Numbered from the stretch's first letter, positions 34,655-45,737 are shown. The stretch: DNA of 64,000 bases from Candidatus Neomarinimicrobiota bacterium (GCA_018651745.1 JABIDL010000033.1:1-64000); one strand, 5' to 3'. Numbers and translations are program-made. The notes: generated from the sequence alone by a model not told the origin.

Positions 34655-35479
34655 ATGGCAGAATTTTATAAAGAACTCAAAGCCCTCCGGGAAGAGAAAC
34701 AAATCATCCTTGAGGATATCCACGCTAAGACTAAAATTAACTTGGAATACCTCAAGGCGATTGAAGATGGTCAGTTTGATATCCTCCCAAAACCGTATAT
34801 CCGTCTATTTCTGAAAGCATATACTATCCAAATCGGTGGTGAGCCAGAAAAATCTTTAAATCAATTAGAACAAATGATGGCTGCGAGGGAAAATAAACCT
34901 TTCTCTACTCCGGCGCCATCGCAAAGGATCATTAAAGAAATACAATCCGAAGAAAATATGCACCCTGAGTCGCGCTCACCCAAAAAAGTGCGATCGGATG
35001 TGACCAAAGGAATCCTTCTGCTTACAACATTTCTTTTTGCCATTTTTATTATCCGCAAAATAAATACAGAAGTGCCACCGCCATCCTTAAAAGAGCAGGG
35101 TTCAATAAAACCCAACCAAGAAGCATTTATCACTTCGGAGGATTTGATGCTTCATTTCGGCTTAGATTTATCCCATGAAAGTATTATCGAAACCGATCCG
35201 CCATACATGGTTAAAATCAGTACAATAAATCCCTTGTTGTTTTCGGTAACGAATGATCATAAAAATACCGAATATCAATCTTTGTCAGCTGGAGATCATT
35301 TGATTTATTCTTTTCAACAAAAATTAAGTCTTATTCTCAAAAGTTCTCTGGGTGTCAAAATCACCATCAATGGTCAATCTCTTTCCACTTTTGAAGAACG
35401 TCAGAATCCTGTACGGCTTCATTTTTCTGTGGAATCGTCTTCAAAAACTGTGAAGACAGACTACTTCATTCCGAAGTAA
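34655..35479 (+). CDS. RodZ-like protein (cytoplasmic HTH, one transmembrane helix, periplasmic domain)
   Basis: 274 residues. An N-terminal helix-turn-helix of the HTH_25 type (LKALREEKQIILEDIHAKTK ... YLKAIEDGQFDILP), a Lys/Arg-rich linker, a single transmembrane helix (about 118-136, GILLLTTFLFAIFII), then a periplasmic beta-domain (DUF4115-like, about 200-270). RodZ links MreB to the elongation machinery. It lies 14 bases after maf and just ahead of the dcw cluster, consistent with cell-shape work. Confidence 0.8.
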   Translation: MAEFYKELKALREEKQIILEDIHAKTKINLEYLKAIEDGQFDILPKPYIRLFLKAYTIQIGGEPEKSLNQLEQMMAARENKPFSTPAPSQRIIKEIQSEENMHPESRSPKKVRSDVTKGILLLTTFLFAIFIIRKINTEVPPPSLKEQGSIKPNQEAFITSEDLMLHFGLDLSHESIIETDPPYMVKISTINPLLFSVTNDHKNTEYQSLSAGDHLIYSFQQKLSLILKSSLGVKITINGQSLSTFEERQNPVRLHFSVESSSKTVKTDYFIPK

Positions 35480-35571
35480 ATCACTTAACCCTTTCCTTTA
35501 ACTCAGATCGCCTAATCCATCCTTTAGCGATGGAATACCCTAAATAATTCAAGTTATTATGTAAATAAGTA

Positions 35572-35601
35572 TTGACAAGAGTGGGTAATAGTAAATATAT
35601 T
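35572..35601 (+). promoter_or_regulatory. Promoter of the dcw cluster
   Basis: TTGACA (35572-35577, perfect -35) and TATATT (35596-35601, five of six to -10) are separated by 18 bases. Transcription would start near 35608, about 35 bases before the mraZ ATG. The core overlaps the TGGG repeats of the adjoining MraZ-box-like region, as expected for autorepression. Confidence 0.75.
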
Positions 35602-35617
35602 GTGGGTAGTTGTGGGT
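35582..35617 (+). promoter_or_regulatory. MraZ-box-like repeats (candidate operator)
   Basis: TGGGT occurs at 35582-35586, 35603-35607 and 35613-35617. The last two are exactly 10 bases apart, start to start, and the first is 21 bases before the second, so all three lie on the same helix face. Known MraZ boxes are TGGGN repeats separated by five bases ahead of mraZ. The repeats overlap the spacer and start region of the promoter, so MraZ binding would block transcription. Binding is inferred. Confidence 0.6.
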
Positions 35618-35642
35618 TACAATCCCTAATCATTATGTGGCT

Positions 35643-36107
35643 ATGACATTAACAGATAATACATTTTCCGGCGAATATTCATATTCGATTGATTCTAAAG
35701 GAAGGGTCAATATCCCGGCCAAATTCCGACAGGCGCTCTCTGTAGAGAATGAAAACACATTCGTTATTACTCGTGGAATGGACCCATGCGTTTGGGTTTA
35801 TCCTTTGACTGAATGGAAATTTATCGAAACAGAATTAAGAGAACTCTCATCTCTAGCATCTCTCAATAGAACATTTATACGAAATACAACTCGGTACGCC
35901 ACACCAGTTACATTCGACAAGCAGGGGCGAATTCAAATTACATCGTCCCTGATAGAATTCGCAGGACTCAAAAAAACATCTCTCATCATTGGGATGATTA
36001 ATAAAATAGAAGTTTGGAATCCGGAAACTTTGAAAAAAACGGAAAAGAAGAATCTTGAAATTGATTCAACGGAATATGACACTCTCGCAGAAAAAATTAT
36101 ACTCTAA
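35643..36107 (+). CDS. mraZ: Transcriptional regulator MraZ
   Basis: 154 residues. Two AbrB-like half-domains, each with the signature loop: DSKGRVNIPAKFR (about 16-28) and DKQGRIQITSSL (about 95-106). MraZ forms a ring that binds repeats before its own gene and represses the dcw cluster. The ATG at 35643 was chosen because it opens MTLTDNTFSGEYSYSIDSKG; an earlier in-frame TTG at 35610 lies in the operator. No strong ribosome-binding site is visible. Its stop overlaps the rsmH start (TAATG). Confidence 0.92.
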   Translation: MTLTDNTFSGEYSYSIDSKGRVNIPAKFRQALSVENENTFVITRGMDPCVWVYPLTEWKFIETELRELSSLASLNRTFIRNTTRYATPVTFDKQGRIQITSSLIEFAGLKKTSLIIGMINKIEVWNPETLKKTEKKNLEIDSTEYDTLAEKIIL

Positions 36108-37006
36108 TGCCTTCCCAGCATACGCAGGAAACCGGACAATACCATATTCCTGTGATGGCACCGGAAGTTCTGGAATTTTTGAAAGTTCAACCAGGCCATG
36201 TGTATCTGGACGGAACTGTGGGTGCAGGTGGGCATGCTTCTCACATTCTTGCAGCGCTGAAACCTGTAGGGAGGCTGATCGGTCTTGATCGCGATGAAGA
36301 CGCTTTGGACATCTGTAAAACTCGGTTCACAAGCGCCTCTTCGCTTCTTTCTCTTCACCATTGCTCCTACCATAATTTTCCCCAAATCCTCGAAAAGCTC
36401 GGGGTAACTCAATTGAAAGGATTATTATTAGACCTTGGTCTTTCATCCATGCAATTGGATTCATCCCATCGAGGATTTTCTTACCGCTCTTCGTCTCCTT
36501 TGGATCTTCGTTTCGATCCATCCAAAGGTCTAACAGCCGCAGAACTCATTGAAGCTTCAACCGAAAAGGAGTTAAGCACATTTTTTCGAGATTTCGGTGA
36601 AGAACGTCGGTCCGGTAAAATTGCGTATATGATTAAAAAAATAGGATATATCGGAACAACGGACGATTTGATTGAAGCTATCAGGCGGAGCACGCCACCC
36701 GCTAATAGAAATCGTACTCTTGCCCGAATTTTTCAAGCGCTGAGAATTGCGGTGAATGGTGAATTAAAAAAACTCTCTTACTTTTTAAATCATTTTCTCG
36801 ATTCGCTCGAAATTGGTGGGAGAATTGTTATTTTAAGCTACCATTCTCTCGAAGACAGATTGGTGAAGCACAAATTTAAATCTCTAAAGCAACAGAGTAA
36901 GTTAACGATTCTTACTCGAAAACCCCTTATTCCGTCTGAAAAGGAACAAAATGAAAACAGCCGATCGCGAAGTGCAAAACTTCGTGCGGCAGAACGGATT
37001 GCCTAA
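36107..37006 (+). CDS. rsmH: 16S rRNA (cytosine-1402-N4)-methyltransferase
   Basis: 299 residues. SAM-dependent methyltransferase acting on C1402 in the decoding centre, formerly MraW. HIPVMAPEVLEFL at the start, the SAM site DGTVGAGGHASHIL, LLLDLGLSSMQLD and the C-terminal SYHSLEDRLVKHKFK are all family marks. It overlaps mraZ and ftsL by single bases. Confidence 0.95.
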   Translation: MPSQHTQETGQYHIPVMAPEVLEFLKVQPGHVYLDGTVGAGGHASHILAALKPVGRLIGLDRDEDALDICKTRFTSASSLLSLHHCSYHNFPQILEKLGVTQLKGLLLDLGLSSMQLDSSHRGFSYRSSSPLDLRFDPSKGLTAAELIEASTEKELSTFFRDFGEERRSGKIAYMIKKIGYIGTTDDLIEAIRRSTPPANRNRTLARIFQALRIAVNGELKKLSYFLNHFLDSLEIGGRIVILSYHSLEDRLVKHKFKSLKQQSKLTILTRKPLIPSEKEQNENSRSRSAKLRAAERIA

Positions 37007-37347
37007 TGCCAGTATCGCGATCAAAGCGGAAACGTTTAAAAAGTCAAAAAGAATTTTTACACACTTTGCTCTTTTTCGGAATTATTACTATGTCCATTTC
37101 AGGGCTTCTGTTTTACCTCTGGGTTTATACAGAAATTGATGAAACGCTCACAGGCATTGAAGTTCAAAATAAGACAATAAATGAACTGCATAATTCTATT
37201 GAAGAGTTGAATGGAGAGATTGCTCGCCTCGAAAGGGTTGACCGAATTACTTCTATCGCTCGAAAAAAATTAGATATGGTAGTGGCGCATCCTGAAACGA
37301 TCGTCGTCTATGTCGATTCATTTGTTTCGCTGGACAACAATGACTAA
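37006..37347 (+). CDS. ftsL: Cell division protein FtsL
   Basis: 113 residues. A basic cytoplasmic N-terminus, one transmembrane helix (about 20-42, LLFFGIITMSISGLLFYLWV), then a short periplasmic leucine-zipper-like coiled coil (VQNKTINELHNSIEELNGEI). FtsL proteins are poorly conserved; the call rests on this layout and on its position between rsmH and ftsI. Start overlaps the rsmH stop (TAATG). Confidence 0.82.
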   Translation: MPVSRSKRKRLKSQKEFLHTLLFFGIITMSISGLLFYLWVYTEIDETLTGIEVQNKTINELHNSIEELNGEIARLERVDRITSIARKKLDMVVAHPETIVVYVDSFVSLDNND

Positions 37348-39340
37348 AACATTTATGAAATATCGGGCGCGGGTTACCGTTGTGTCGGGCTTCGTTATTA
37401 TTACGTGGGTAACCTTGTCTATGCGGCTATTTCAAATTATGATTGTTGACGGCGAAGGGTACCGTGAAAAAGGAATGGCCCAAGCCCGTAGAACAGAACC
37501 GATTCCTTTTGTTCGCGGAAATATCTATGACAGGAAAAACCGATCTTTAACCAAAAATATTATACAATATTCATTCGCTTTTGTGCCTAATGAAATTTCA
37601 AATCCTGAAACTTTGGCAGAAGCGCTTAGTCAAATTAGCAAGCGATCAAAAGATTATTACGTAGAAAAAATAAGTGGGGCAAATAAATTTACCTATTTAG
37701 AACGAAACGTTGAAAAACGGGATTGTCAGACTTTAATTGAAAATCCACCTGAAGGATTAATTGTCCTGCGAAATCCTCGGCGATACTACCCCCATTTAAA
37801 TATTGCCTCTCAAATATTGGGATTAACAAATGTGGATGATAAAGGAATTGCCGGAATCGAAATGCAGTTTAACTCCTACCTCACTGGAAATAAGGGTTGG
37901 ATCGTCAAACAGAAGACCAATAATGGAAGACTAAATCCAAAAAATGGATTTCCATTTAAAAGACCTGATGATGGAAAAAACATTCAACTCACAATTGATT
38001 TAGACTTCCAAGCCATCCTTCAAGAAGAATTGTTATCCCAAATGATTCGATCGAAATCCATCGGTGCAACAGGCGTTATTTTAGATCCGCAAACAGGATC
38101 GATTTTAGCTATGGCATCTCTTCCAGATTTTGATCCAAATCGACCTGGGCTCTATCCGATTGAAAACCAAAAAAATAAAGCTATAACTGATCAAATTGAA
38201 CCGGGGTCAACCTTTAAGATTGTCGCTGCTTCTGCAGCGTTAGATCGGAAAGCAGTCCAGCTCATGGAAGAATTTAATTGTGAGAATGGAAGTTTTGAAT
38301 ATGCCGGTCAAACCATAAAAGACTGGGAAAATTTCGGTCTGCTAACTTTTTCACAAATCATCGAACAGTCTAGCAATGTTGGTGTAATAAAAATTGCAGA
38401 TCGGCTTGGTCCGAACCTTTTGCATCGGTATGCCAGAGATTTTGGGTTTGGAATTCCAACAGCTGTATCTTTGCCGGGCGAAGCCAAAGGAATCCTTCGA
38501 GCGACTAATGAATGGTCTGCAATCACCTTAGCCGAATTATCTCTTGGGCATGAAGTCGGTGTAACTGCCCTTCAGTTGGGACTTGCATATTCTGCAATTG
38601 CTAATGGTGGATTTTTAGTCAAACCTAGGATTGTAAATCAAATTATGACTTCCAACATGAATGGAAAGTCGTCCATTGTGTACACCGAGCGTCCGGAGGT
38701 GATTCGAAAAGTAATGCCGGAATCAGTTTCTCGGACCATGCGAGAAATCCTCGTGAAAGTTGTCGATCGAGGAACCGGAACGAACGCTGCAATTCCCGGA
38801 TGGTCTGTAGCCGGAAAAACAGGTACAGCGCAGAAATTTATAGATGGAAAATATTCGGATAAAAAATTCATTTCAAATTTTGTCGGATTCTTCCCTGCCG
38901 AAGATCCGAAATTGTTAGCTGTCATTATTTTGGATGAACCTGCTCATGGATTTCATTGGGGCGGCCAAGGTGCAGCTCCGGTATTTAGAAGAGTGATGGA
39001 ACGGATTATTAATATGGATGATTCATTTATGCCAACTCCACAAAAAAAGAAATTTCAAAACAATCCTATTCTTGCGCAAAACAATCCGGTTGTATCGTCC
39101 TCACTGAAACCGGTCAACCCAGTTATTCTTGCCACGCAATCTTTAGGTATCATTCAGCACAGCGATAATCGATCTTTTGTTCCAAACGTACGCGGAATGA
39201 GTCTTAAAAAAGCAAAACAAATTTTTAAGGAAAATGGCTTTAAAGTTATGGCGGAAGGGTCCGGACAAGTCACGTGGCAACATCCTAAACCGGGAACAAA
39301 CCTGGTTCACGGTGCTATATGCAAGATAGGATTAAGATGA
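37340..39340 (+). CDS. ftsI: Septal peptidoglycan transpeptidase (PBP3) with C-terminal PASTA domain
   Basis: 666 residues: one transmembrane helix (about 10-32), a pedestal domain, and a class B PBP transpeptidase with Ser290 in GSTFK, SSN at 344-346 and KTGT starting at Lys493. A single PASTA domain closes the protein (about 605-660, [20 protein letters not shown]). PBP3 cross-links septal peptidoglycan together with FtsW. The ATG at 37340 overlaps the end of ftsL by eight bases; an earlier in-frame ATG at 37310 lies deeper in ftsL and is less likely. PASTA is usual in Gram-positive and FCB enzymes, not in E. coli. Confidence 0.94.
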   Translation: MTKTFMKYRARVTVVSGFVIITWVTLSMRLFQIMIVDGEGYREKGMAQARRTEPIPFVRGNIYDRKNRSLTKNIIQYSFAFVPNEISNPETLAEALSQISKRSKDYYVEKISGANKFTYLERNVEKRDCQTLIENPPEGLIVLRNPRRYYPHLNIASQILGLTNVDDKGIAGIEMQFNSYLTGNKGWIVKQKTNNGRLNPKNGFPFKRPDDGKNIQLTIDLDFQAILQEELLSQMIRSKSIGATGVILDPQTGSILAMASLPDFDPNRPGLYPIENQKNKAITDQIEPGSTFKIVAASAALDRKAVQLMEEFNCENGSFEYAGQTIKDWENFGLLTFSQIIEQSSNVGVIKIADRLGPNLLHRYARDFGFGIPTAVSLPGEAKGILRATNEWSAITLAELSLGHEVGVTALQLGLAYSAIANGGFLVKPRIVNQIMTSNMNGKSSIVYTERPEVIRKVMPESVSRTMREILVKVVDRGTGTNAAIPGWSVAGKTGTAQKFIDGKYSDKKFISNFVGFFPAEDPKLLAVIILDEPAHGFHWGGQGAAPVFRRVMERIINMDDSFMPTPQKKKFQNNPILAQNNPVVSSSLKPVNPVILATQSLGIIQHSDNRSFVPNVRGMSLKKAKQIFKENGFKVMAEGSGQVTWQHPKPGTNLVHGAICKIGLR

Positions 39341-40794
39341 GCGTTCCTCTCAATAAACTAATAACTGGACTTGTGTTTCAAAACGGCGATGTGCCACCGA
39401 CTCCCATTACCGGAATTGCTACCCATGCTGATCAAGTAAAATCGGGCAACCTGTATATTGCTATTCATGGTACCGTCGCTGACGGGCATGATTTTGTTCC
39501 GATGGCACTCGACAACGGCGCTGCTGCTGTGATCAGTAATGGACGAGACTTGGGAAATTTACCGGTGCCACAAATAAAAGTCGGAAACCCTAGAAAAGCC
39601 ACATCTATTGTAGCAGCGGAATATTTTGGACATCCATCCAAATCACTTCATGTGACTGGAATTACAGGAACAAATGGAAAAACCACAGTCGCCACTCTTT
39701 TGAAATCCATCTTCACGCAGGCGCAATTCAAAACTGCTCAATTGGGCACTTTGGGAATAATCGCTGATGGATTCCCACGGGAAAAAATTTTAACTACTCC
39801 CGACCCGATCTCGCTTCATCGTATGCTTGCTAAATTAAAAACTCAGGGATTTACGCATATTATTATGGAGGTTTCATCGCATGCATTAAATCAGCACAGA
39901 GTTTCGGATGTGGAATTCAATACAGCAATTCATACCAATTTGACGCCTGAGCATCTGGATTATCATGAAACAATGGAAGAATATTTTCAAGCAAAGGCGC
40001 GGCTTTTCAAATCGTTGCCCATCACTGGAACATCTATTGTTAATATGGACGACGAGAGCGGGATTCGATTCCAAAAGGAGTGCGTTGCGCCGGTCATTAC
40101 AACAGCACTTCAAAATGGTACAGACATTTCCTTTGCAGAAATTGAAAATGATTTGAACGGAATTCATGGAATTATCAAAGCAGGCGACCTACGAATCCCG
40201 ATCGCTTCCTCCCTTATCGGAACCTTTAATGCTGAAAATATTTTATCCGCAGTTGCCGGCGCCATACCCATGGGTATTCAACCTGAAACCATTTCGGAAG
40301 GAATCAACAACTGCTTTGCGATTGAAGGGCGAATGGAGCAATTTCCATTATTATCCGGCGGAACAGCAATTGTTGATTACGCACATACACCGGATGCTTA
40401 TGAAAAAGTGCTTTCGACCATAAAAATATCTGCAGGCAAACAGTCTCGCATTACGCTCATATTTGGATGTGGTGGAAACAGAGATCATCAAAAACGACCG
40501 TTAATGGCATCGGTTGCTGAAAATTATACCGATCGATGCTTTGTAACGCCGGATAATCCGCGAAACGAGAAACTTTCTAGCATCAATGCGGACATCCTTA
40601 AAGGGTTTTCATCCAATTGCTACACCGTTTTCAATGATCGTGGCGAAGCACTACGAAAGGCTCTTAAGGAGGCAATTGATAACGACATCGTCATTGTACT
40701 TGGAAAAGGACGGGAAAATTATCAGGATATTAAAAATGAAAAAGTACCCTACTCTGATGTAGAAATTATTCTGGAATACGCAAATGCGGATTGA
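39337..40794 (+). CDS. murE: UDP-MurNAc-tripeptide synthetase (meso-DAP adding)
   Basis: 485 residues. ATP-dependent ligase adding the third residue to UDP-MurNAc-Ala-Glu. P-loop [15 protein letters not shown]; the amino-acid-selecting motif is DNPR (from Asp406), the form specific for meso-diaminopimelate rather than lysine, so the peptidoglycan is DAP-type. The ATG at 39337 overlaps the ftsI stop (ATGA). Confidence 0.95.
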   Translation: MSVPLNKLITGLVFQNGDVPPTPITGIATHADQVKSGNLYIAIHGTVADGHDFVPMALDNGAAAVISNGRDLGNLPVPQIKVGNPRKATSIVAAEYFGHPSKSLHVTGITGTNGKTTVATLLKSIFTQAQFKTAQLGTLGIIADGFPREKILTTPDPISLHRMLAKLKTQGFTHIIMEVSSHALNQHRVSDVEFNTAIHTNLTPEHLDYHETMEEYFQAKARLFKSLPITGTSIVNMDDESGIRFQKECVAPVITTALQNGTDISFAEIENDLNGIHGIIKAGDLRIPIASSLIGTFNAENILSAVAGAIPMGIQPETISEGINNCFAIEGRMEQFPLLSGGTAIVDYAHTPDAYEKVLSTIKISAGKQSRITLIFGCGGNRDHQKRPLMASVAENYTDRCFVTPDNPRNEKLSSINADILKGFSSNCYTVFNDRGEALRKALKEAIDNDIVIVLGKGRENYQDIKNEKVPYSDVEIILEYANAD

Positions 40795-42112
40795 CCTTCC
40801 ACACCCCTCCGAATTTGCCGCATTGCATAAGTTCAATGTTTCTGAAACGATTTCAGGGATTTCAACCGATTCTAGGGAATGCCAAAAAGGGGATCTCTAT
40901 ATTGCAATAAAAGGGGAACGCTTGGATGGGCATCAATTTGTTTCAAATGCGCTTGAGCAAGGAGCCGTTGCCGCATTGGTAAACCAAGAATATTCTACAG
41001 GATCTTCTCAAGAAATTGTTGTCCATGATACTATTGTTGCTTTGGGTGACCTTGCAAATCAATGGCGCCAGCAATTCGATATACCAATTATCGGCATAAC
41101 GGGTTCCAACGGAAAAACGTCCACTAAAGACTTAGTGACTCACGCATTGTCAAAATTCCAATCCGTTCATGCAACTCAGGGTAATTATAACACGTCTATC
41201 GGGCTACCACTAACCCTTCTTTCCATGGCGAAAAGCTCAACCATTGCTATTTTAGAAATGGGAGCCAATCAGCCCGGTGACATTCAGACCTTATGTGAAA
41301 TTGCAGAACCCACTCACGGATTAATTACTAATATTGCTCCTGCTCATCTTGAAGGGTTCGGAACAATAGATTCCATTGCGCAAACAAAGGCAGCCTTATT
41401 TGATACGCTCGTAAATGGGATATCTTTTGTGAATGCAGCAGATTCAAGAATTCTTGAATTGAACGTTCCCAATGAGAAAATGACATTCGGATTAACATCA
41501 GATTGTGACTTCCCTGCCGATATTCACCATGAAGAAGATGGAACCATTACATTAACTGTGGATTCCCAAGAAATTCCGACAAATTCTCAAAATTTATCAT
41601 TTTCGAAAAATGTGATAGCAGCTGCAGCTCTTACAGTAACATTGGGGTTAGAGTGGAATCATTTCAAACAAGCAGTTCTCTCCTTTAACCCTCCACAAGG
41701 TCGCTGTCAGGTAAGACGTTCGAATGGTATTACCATTATAGATGATACCTACAATGCGAATCTAGAATCCACCGAAGCGGCGATAGATTACTTGTCTGCA
41801 TTCAGCGGAAACGGACGAAGAATGCTCGTGTTTGGCGACATGTTTGAACTTGGATCAAGTTCTCTTGATCAGCATCGAAAAGTAGGGAAAAAATGCGTAG
41901 ATGCAAAATTAGACGTACTATTTACCGTTGGACCTGAATCTGCCCAAACAGACTTGGTGGCATCTATGCTTCCGCTTCATCAACATTTTGATTCAAAAGA
42001 AGAATTGGTTGAAAAGTTGAAAAATATTATTGAATCTGGAGACCACCTTCTGATAAAGGGTTCGCGAGGGATGGCGATGGAAACTATCGTAGATAAATTG
42101 GTGACCACCTAA
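40784..42112 (+). CDS. murF: UDP-MurNAc-pentapeptide synthetase (D-Ala-D-Ala adding)
   Basis: 442 residues. Completes the cytoplasmic pentapeptide by adding D-Ala-D-Ala. P-loop [14 protein letters not shown], the MurF-type [12 protein letters not shown] and [15 protein letters not shown] are visible. It overlaps murE by 11 bases and mraY by one. The D-Ala-D-Ala ligase gene (ddl) is not in the cluster. Confidence 0.95.
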   Translation: MRIDLPHPSEFAALHKFNVSETISGISTDSRECQKGDLYIAIKGERLDGHQFVSNALEQGAVAALVNQEYSTGSSQEIVVHDTIVALGDLANQWRQQFDIPIIGITGSNGKTSTKDLVTHALSKFQSVHATQGNYNTSIGLPLTLLSMAKSSTIAILEMGANQPGDIQTLCEIAEPTHGLITNIAPAHLEGFGTIDSIAQTKAALFDTLVNGISFVNAADSRILELNVPNEKMTFGLTSDCDFPADIHHEEDGTITLTVDSQEIPTNSQNLSFSKNVIAAAALTVTLGLEWNHFKQAVLSFNPPQGRCQVRRSNGITIIDDTYNANLESTEAAIDYLSAFSGNGRRMLVFGDMFELGSSSLDQHRKVGKKCVDAKLDVLFTVGPESAQTDLVASMLPLHQHFDSKEELVEKLKNIIESGDHLLIKGSRGMAMETIVDKLVTT

Positions 42113-43215
42113 TGTTGTATCACCTTCTTTTCCCACTTCGAGATCAATTTTCGCCGCTAAATCTTTTCCAATACATCACTTTTCGTTCCGCATCTGCAGC
42201 AATGGTCGCCCTGATTATTTGTTTTTTCTTAGGACCCAAGATTATCAGGTTACTTCAAAATCGGCAGATTGGCGAAGAAATTCGTGAAGATGGACCAAAA
42301 TCTCATCAATCCAAAAAAGGAACACCTACAATGGGAGGATTGATTATTCTTTTCGCAGTCATTCTTCCGACAATTCTATTCGCTGATTTAAACAACCCGT
42401 TTATTCAGATTATTTTAGTTACTGTCGCTTGGATGGGAATGATCGGATTTTTAGATGATTACTTAAAAGTAGTAAAAAAAATGAAAATGGGACTTATCGC
42501 GCGATATAAAATGATTGGGCAAATACTTTTAGGGTTGCTCGTTGCTGTGTGGATTCAATATACGCCCGAATTTAAAGACGTGTGGAGTTCTACATCCGTT
42601 CCCTTTTTGAAAAATGTGGAAATCAATTTTGGAATGCTTTATCCGCTCTTTGTCATTTTAGTCATCACGGGTACATCAAATGCTGTAAATCTTACGGATG
42701 GATTAGATGGTTTAGCTGCAGGATTGCTTGCCATCGCTTTCGGAGTTTTCGGCGCAATTGCTTATATCACCGGGCGAGTAGATTTTTCGGATTATCTAAA
42801 TATTCTCTATCTTCCCGGTGCAGGAGAATTAACCGTTTTTGCTTCCGCCATTGCCGGCGCGTGTCTCGGGTATTTATGGTTTAATGCTGCTCCTGCTGAA
42901 ATCTTTATGGGCGATGTCGGATCCCTTTCTACCGGTGCGGCTTTGGGATCAATGGCAATTTTATTGAAAAAGGAATTTTTATTGCTGATCATTGGTGGAG
43001 TCTTCGTTTGGGAAGCAGTGTCTGTCATACTTCAAGTTGGTTATTTCCGTTGGACAAAAAAGACAACCGGCGAAGGAAAGCGATTATTTCTCATGGCGCC
43101 AATACATCATCATTTTGAATTGAAAGGGTGGCCGGAATCCAGAGTTGTTATCCGTTTTTGGATTATTGGAATATTACTTGCACTTTTTTCACTAACAACA
43201 TTCAAAATCCGCTGA
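42112..43215 (+). CDS. mraY: Phospho-MurNAc-pentapeptide translocase (lipid I synthesis)
   Basis: 367 residues with about ten transmembrane helices. Transfers phospho-MurNAc-pentapeptide to undecaprenyl phosphate. Conserved loops: KKGTPTMGG, FLDDYLKV (the aspartate pair), TDGLDGLA, MGDVGSLSTGAALG and the HHHFE(L) metal-binding loop near the C-terminus (APIHHHFELKGWPE). Overlaps murF and murD by single bases. Confidence 0.95.
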   Translation: MLYHLLFPLRDQFSPLNLFQYITFRSASAAMVALIICFFLGPKIIRLLQNRQIGEEIREDGPKSHQSKKGTPTMGGLIILFAVILPTILFADLNNPFIQIILVTVAWMGMIGFLDDYLKVVKKMKMGLIARYKMIGQILLGLLVAVWIQYTPEFKDVWSSTSVPFLKNVEINFGMLYPLFVILVITGTSNAVNLTDGLDGLAAGLLAIAFGVFGAIAYITGRVDFSDYLNILYLPGAGELTVFASAIAGACLGYLWFNAAPAEIFMGDVGSLSTGAALGSMAILLKKEFLLLIIGGVFVWEAVSVILQVGYFRWTKKTTGEGKRLFLMAPIHHHFELKGWPESRVVIRFWIIGILLALFSLTTFKIR

Positions 43216-44594
43216 TGGACATTTCAAACAGAGCGGCTATTGATTTAATGGGAAAAAATGTTACCGTTCTCGGTATCGGTAAAAGTGGCATTGCAGCAGC
43301 AAAGCTCGGACAGAAATTGGGTGGTTGTATTTTCATAAGTGACCAAAACAATTCTAATAAAATCAGTTTATCATTGAATACTTTATCCGAAATGGGAATT
43401 TCTGGCGAAGCGGGAATACATTCTGACCGCGTTCAAGAGTCAGACCTCATAGTCGTTTCACCTGGAATTTCACGATGGGCTGAAGTCATTGCGAAAGCCG
43501 ATTCAAACAATATCCCGGTAGTGGGTGAAATCGAATTTGCCAGTTGGTTCACAAATGCACCCATTGTAGCAATAACGGGATCCAACGGTAAAACGACAAC
43601 CGTTCATTTATTGCATGAAATGTGTAGCACAGATTCACTTCACAGCAGTTTAGCAGGAAATGTTGGATTTCCCTTTTCTGAAGCTGTTTTGAATGATATT
43701 AATTCACCTGATCAGAAACGGATATATGTTCTCGAAATTTCTAGTTTTCAGATGGAATTTACTATCCACTTCTACCCCCATATATCTGTATTTCTCAATA
43801 TTACACCTGATCATTTAGACCGCCATAAGGACATGGAAGAATATGTTAACGCAAAATTAAAATTAGCGGATCGCCAAACTTCTTCTGATTTTATTATTTA
43901 CAATTTAGATGATACCCTTCTGTCTTCAGCATTTGATTCGGCCACCGCTACAATATTCCCATTTAGTCTTAAATCAAACGAAACATTATTTGGATTGAAT
44001 GAAACAAAAATTTTCGATGAAGAGCACGCAACCCTCATCGATCTGGAACGAATCGCCCTGCCTGGCAGGCACAACCTCGCTAACCAGTTAGCTGCCGCAT
44101 CTGCGGCCCATCTTTTGGGTGTGGATCATAACCACATTTCCCAGGTGATGGAAACGTTTGCTGGTGTGGAACATCGCCTTGAAACTGTGATGGATAGTAA
44201 AGGTGTGACATACATAAACGACTCAAAAGCCACCAATGTGGACGCGGTCAATGTCGCCCTTGAAAGTCTTAGCACGCCAACCATCCTAATCCTCGGAGGA
44301 ATTGATAAAGGTGGTGATTTCACAACGCTCCTTCCACATACCCACAACTACCTAAAAGAGGTTATTGCTTTCGGGCAGGCGCGAAACCAGATTGAAAACG
44401 TCATCGGAGACTCGGTGATTTTCACGTCAGTTGAAAATCTTCAAGAAGCTGTTAATCTTAGCCGCGAGCATGCTGAAGCTGGATATTCAGTATTGTTTTC
44501 ACCCGGATGCTCTAGTTTTGATCAGTTTCAAAGTTATGAAGAGCGTGGTAGAGCATTTAAAAATGCCGTAAGAAAATTTGATGTAGCATCATGA
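43215..44594 (+). CDS. murD: UDP-MurNAc-L-alanine:D-glutamate ligase
   Basis: 459 residues. Adds D-Glu to UDP-MurNAc-L-Ala. N-terminal Rossmann-like domain (VTVLGIGKSGIAAAKL), P-loop [14 protein letters not shown], then NITPDHLDRH and YINDSKATNVDAV of the ligase core. The ATG at 43215 overlaps the mraY stop (TGATG); an open frame extends further upstream but only as the shadow of mraY. Confidence 0.95.
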   Translation: MDISNRAAIDLMGKNVTVLGIGKSGIAAAKLGQKLGGCIFISDQNNSNKISLSLNTLSEMGISGEAGIHSDRVQESDLIVVSPGISRWAEVIAKADSNNIPVVGEIEFASWFTNAPIVAITGSNGKTTTVHLLHEMCSTDSLHSSLAGNVGFPFSEAVLNDINSPDQKRIYVLEISSFQMEFTIHFYPHISVFLNITPDHLDRHKDMEEYVNAKLKLADRQTSSDFIIYNLDDTLLSSAFDSATATIFPFSLKSNETLFGLNETKIFDEEHATLIDLERIALPGRHNLANQLAAASAAHLLGVDHNHISQVMETFAGVEHRLETVMDSKGVTYINDSKATNVDAVNVALESLSTPTILILGGIDKGGDFTTLLPHTHNYLKEVIAFGQARNQIENVIGDSVIFTSVENLQEAVNLSREHAEAGYSVLFSPGCSSFDQFQSYEERGRAFKNAVRKFDVAS

Positions 44595-45736
44595 AGCAGC
44601 TTAACATTATTAATAAAAAATACGATAGACCGCTTTTGATCGGAATTTTTGGATTGTGTGTTATCGGAACCGTCATGTTGTATAGCGCCAGCACAACACG
44701 ATCACTTAATTTTACAGATGGATTTACCAACACCATGTACCTTCAGTTGCACTTAAAAAGGTTGTTCGTTGGAATCATTGCCCTCATCTTTTTTACCATG
44801 TTTGATTACCGTAAACTAAAGCGCATTGCCCCCATTGCAGTCGTTGTTTCCATCGTAATGCTTGCCTTAACAAAAATCGTTTATCTAATTCAAGGAAACA
44901 CATTTCCCGCAAGATGGCTTCACTTCGGATTTATGACGTTACAAACATCAGAGCTTGCAAGGTTTTCACTCATTCTTTTTTTGGCTTCTTACATTGACCG
45001 GAAGCGTAATACGATTAAGGATTACTATAACGGATTTGCGCCACCAATCATAGTTATGGGCGTTATAACTGCACTCATTATTATTCAACCAGATTTTAGT
45101 ACGTCTGTCCTGATTTCCGTTATCGGAATGGCGATGCTTTTTTTCGGAGGAGCTAGATTTTCGCACATCCTAGCTACTACCATTGGTGCCATTACAATTC
45201 TCATTCCTGCAGGATTGGCGAGAGGCTACCGAGTTTCTAGATGGGAAACATGGTGGAGCCCCGAAAATGCTTCGAGCGACGCGATGCTTCAAATTAGCCA
45301 ATCCTTGATTTCCCTCGGGAATGGCGGTCTGTTTGGAATGGGACTTGGAAATAGTACCGAAAAAAATATGTTCCTTCCAACGCCACATACAGATTTCATC
45401 TTTGCTATTATTGGAGAAGAAATTGGGTTTCTTGGAACCGTTGCCGTACTTACGCTTTTTCTTTTCCTATTTCAACGTGGAATAAAAATCGCTAAAGAGA
45501 CTACTGACTTATTTGGTGTAATGGTCGCTTTGGGCATTTCATTCAGTTTCATTCTATATGCATTTACCAATGTAGCTGTAGTTACGAATCTTGTACCTAC
45601 AACCGGACTACCGATGCCACTCGTTAGTTATGGTGGTTCTGGACTGGTGATCAATATGGCGAGCCTTGGAATATTGCTCAATATCAGTCAAGGAAAACGA
45701 TCAGTGAATTCTCGTAAAGGATGGAGCTTAAATTAG
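44591..45736 (+). CDS. ftsW: Septal lipid II polymerase FtsW (SEDS family)
   Basis: 381 residues with about ten transmembrane segments. SEDS glycosyltransferase that polymerises lipid II at the septum with FtsI. Visible SEDS features: MLYSASTT near the N-terminus, IQPDFSTSVLI with the catalytic Asp region, and the C-terminal TGLPMPLVSYGGSGL. Start overlaps the murD stop (ATGA). Confidence 0.94.
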   Translation: MKQLNIINKKYDRPLLIGIFGLCVIGTVMLYSASTTRSLNFTDGFTNTMYLQLHLKRLFVGIIALIFFTMFDYRKLKRIAPIAVVVSIVMLALTKIVYLIQGNTFPARWLHFGFMTLQTSELARFSLILFLASYIDRKRNTIKDYYNGFAPPIIVMGVITALIIIQPDFSTSVLISVIGMAMLFFGGARFSHILATTIGAITILIPAGLARGYRVSRWETWWSPENASSDAMLQISQSLISLGNGGLFGMGLGNSTEKNMFLPTPHTDFIFAIIGEEIGFLGTVAVLTLFLFLFQRGIKIAKETTDLFGVMVALGISFSFILYAFTNVAVVTNLVPTTGLPMPLVSYGGSGLVINMASLGILLNISQGKRSVNSRKGWSLN

Positions 45737-45737
45737 T

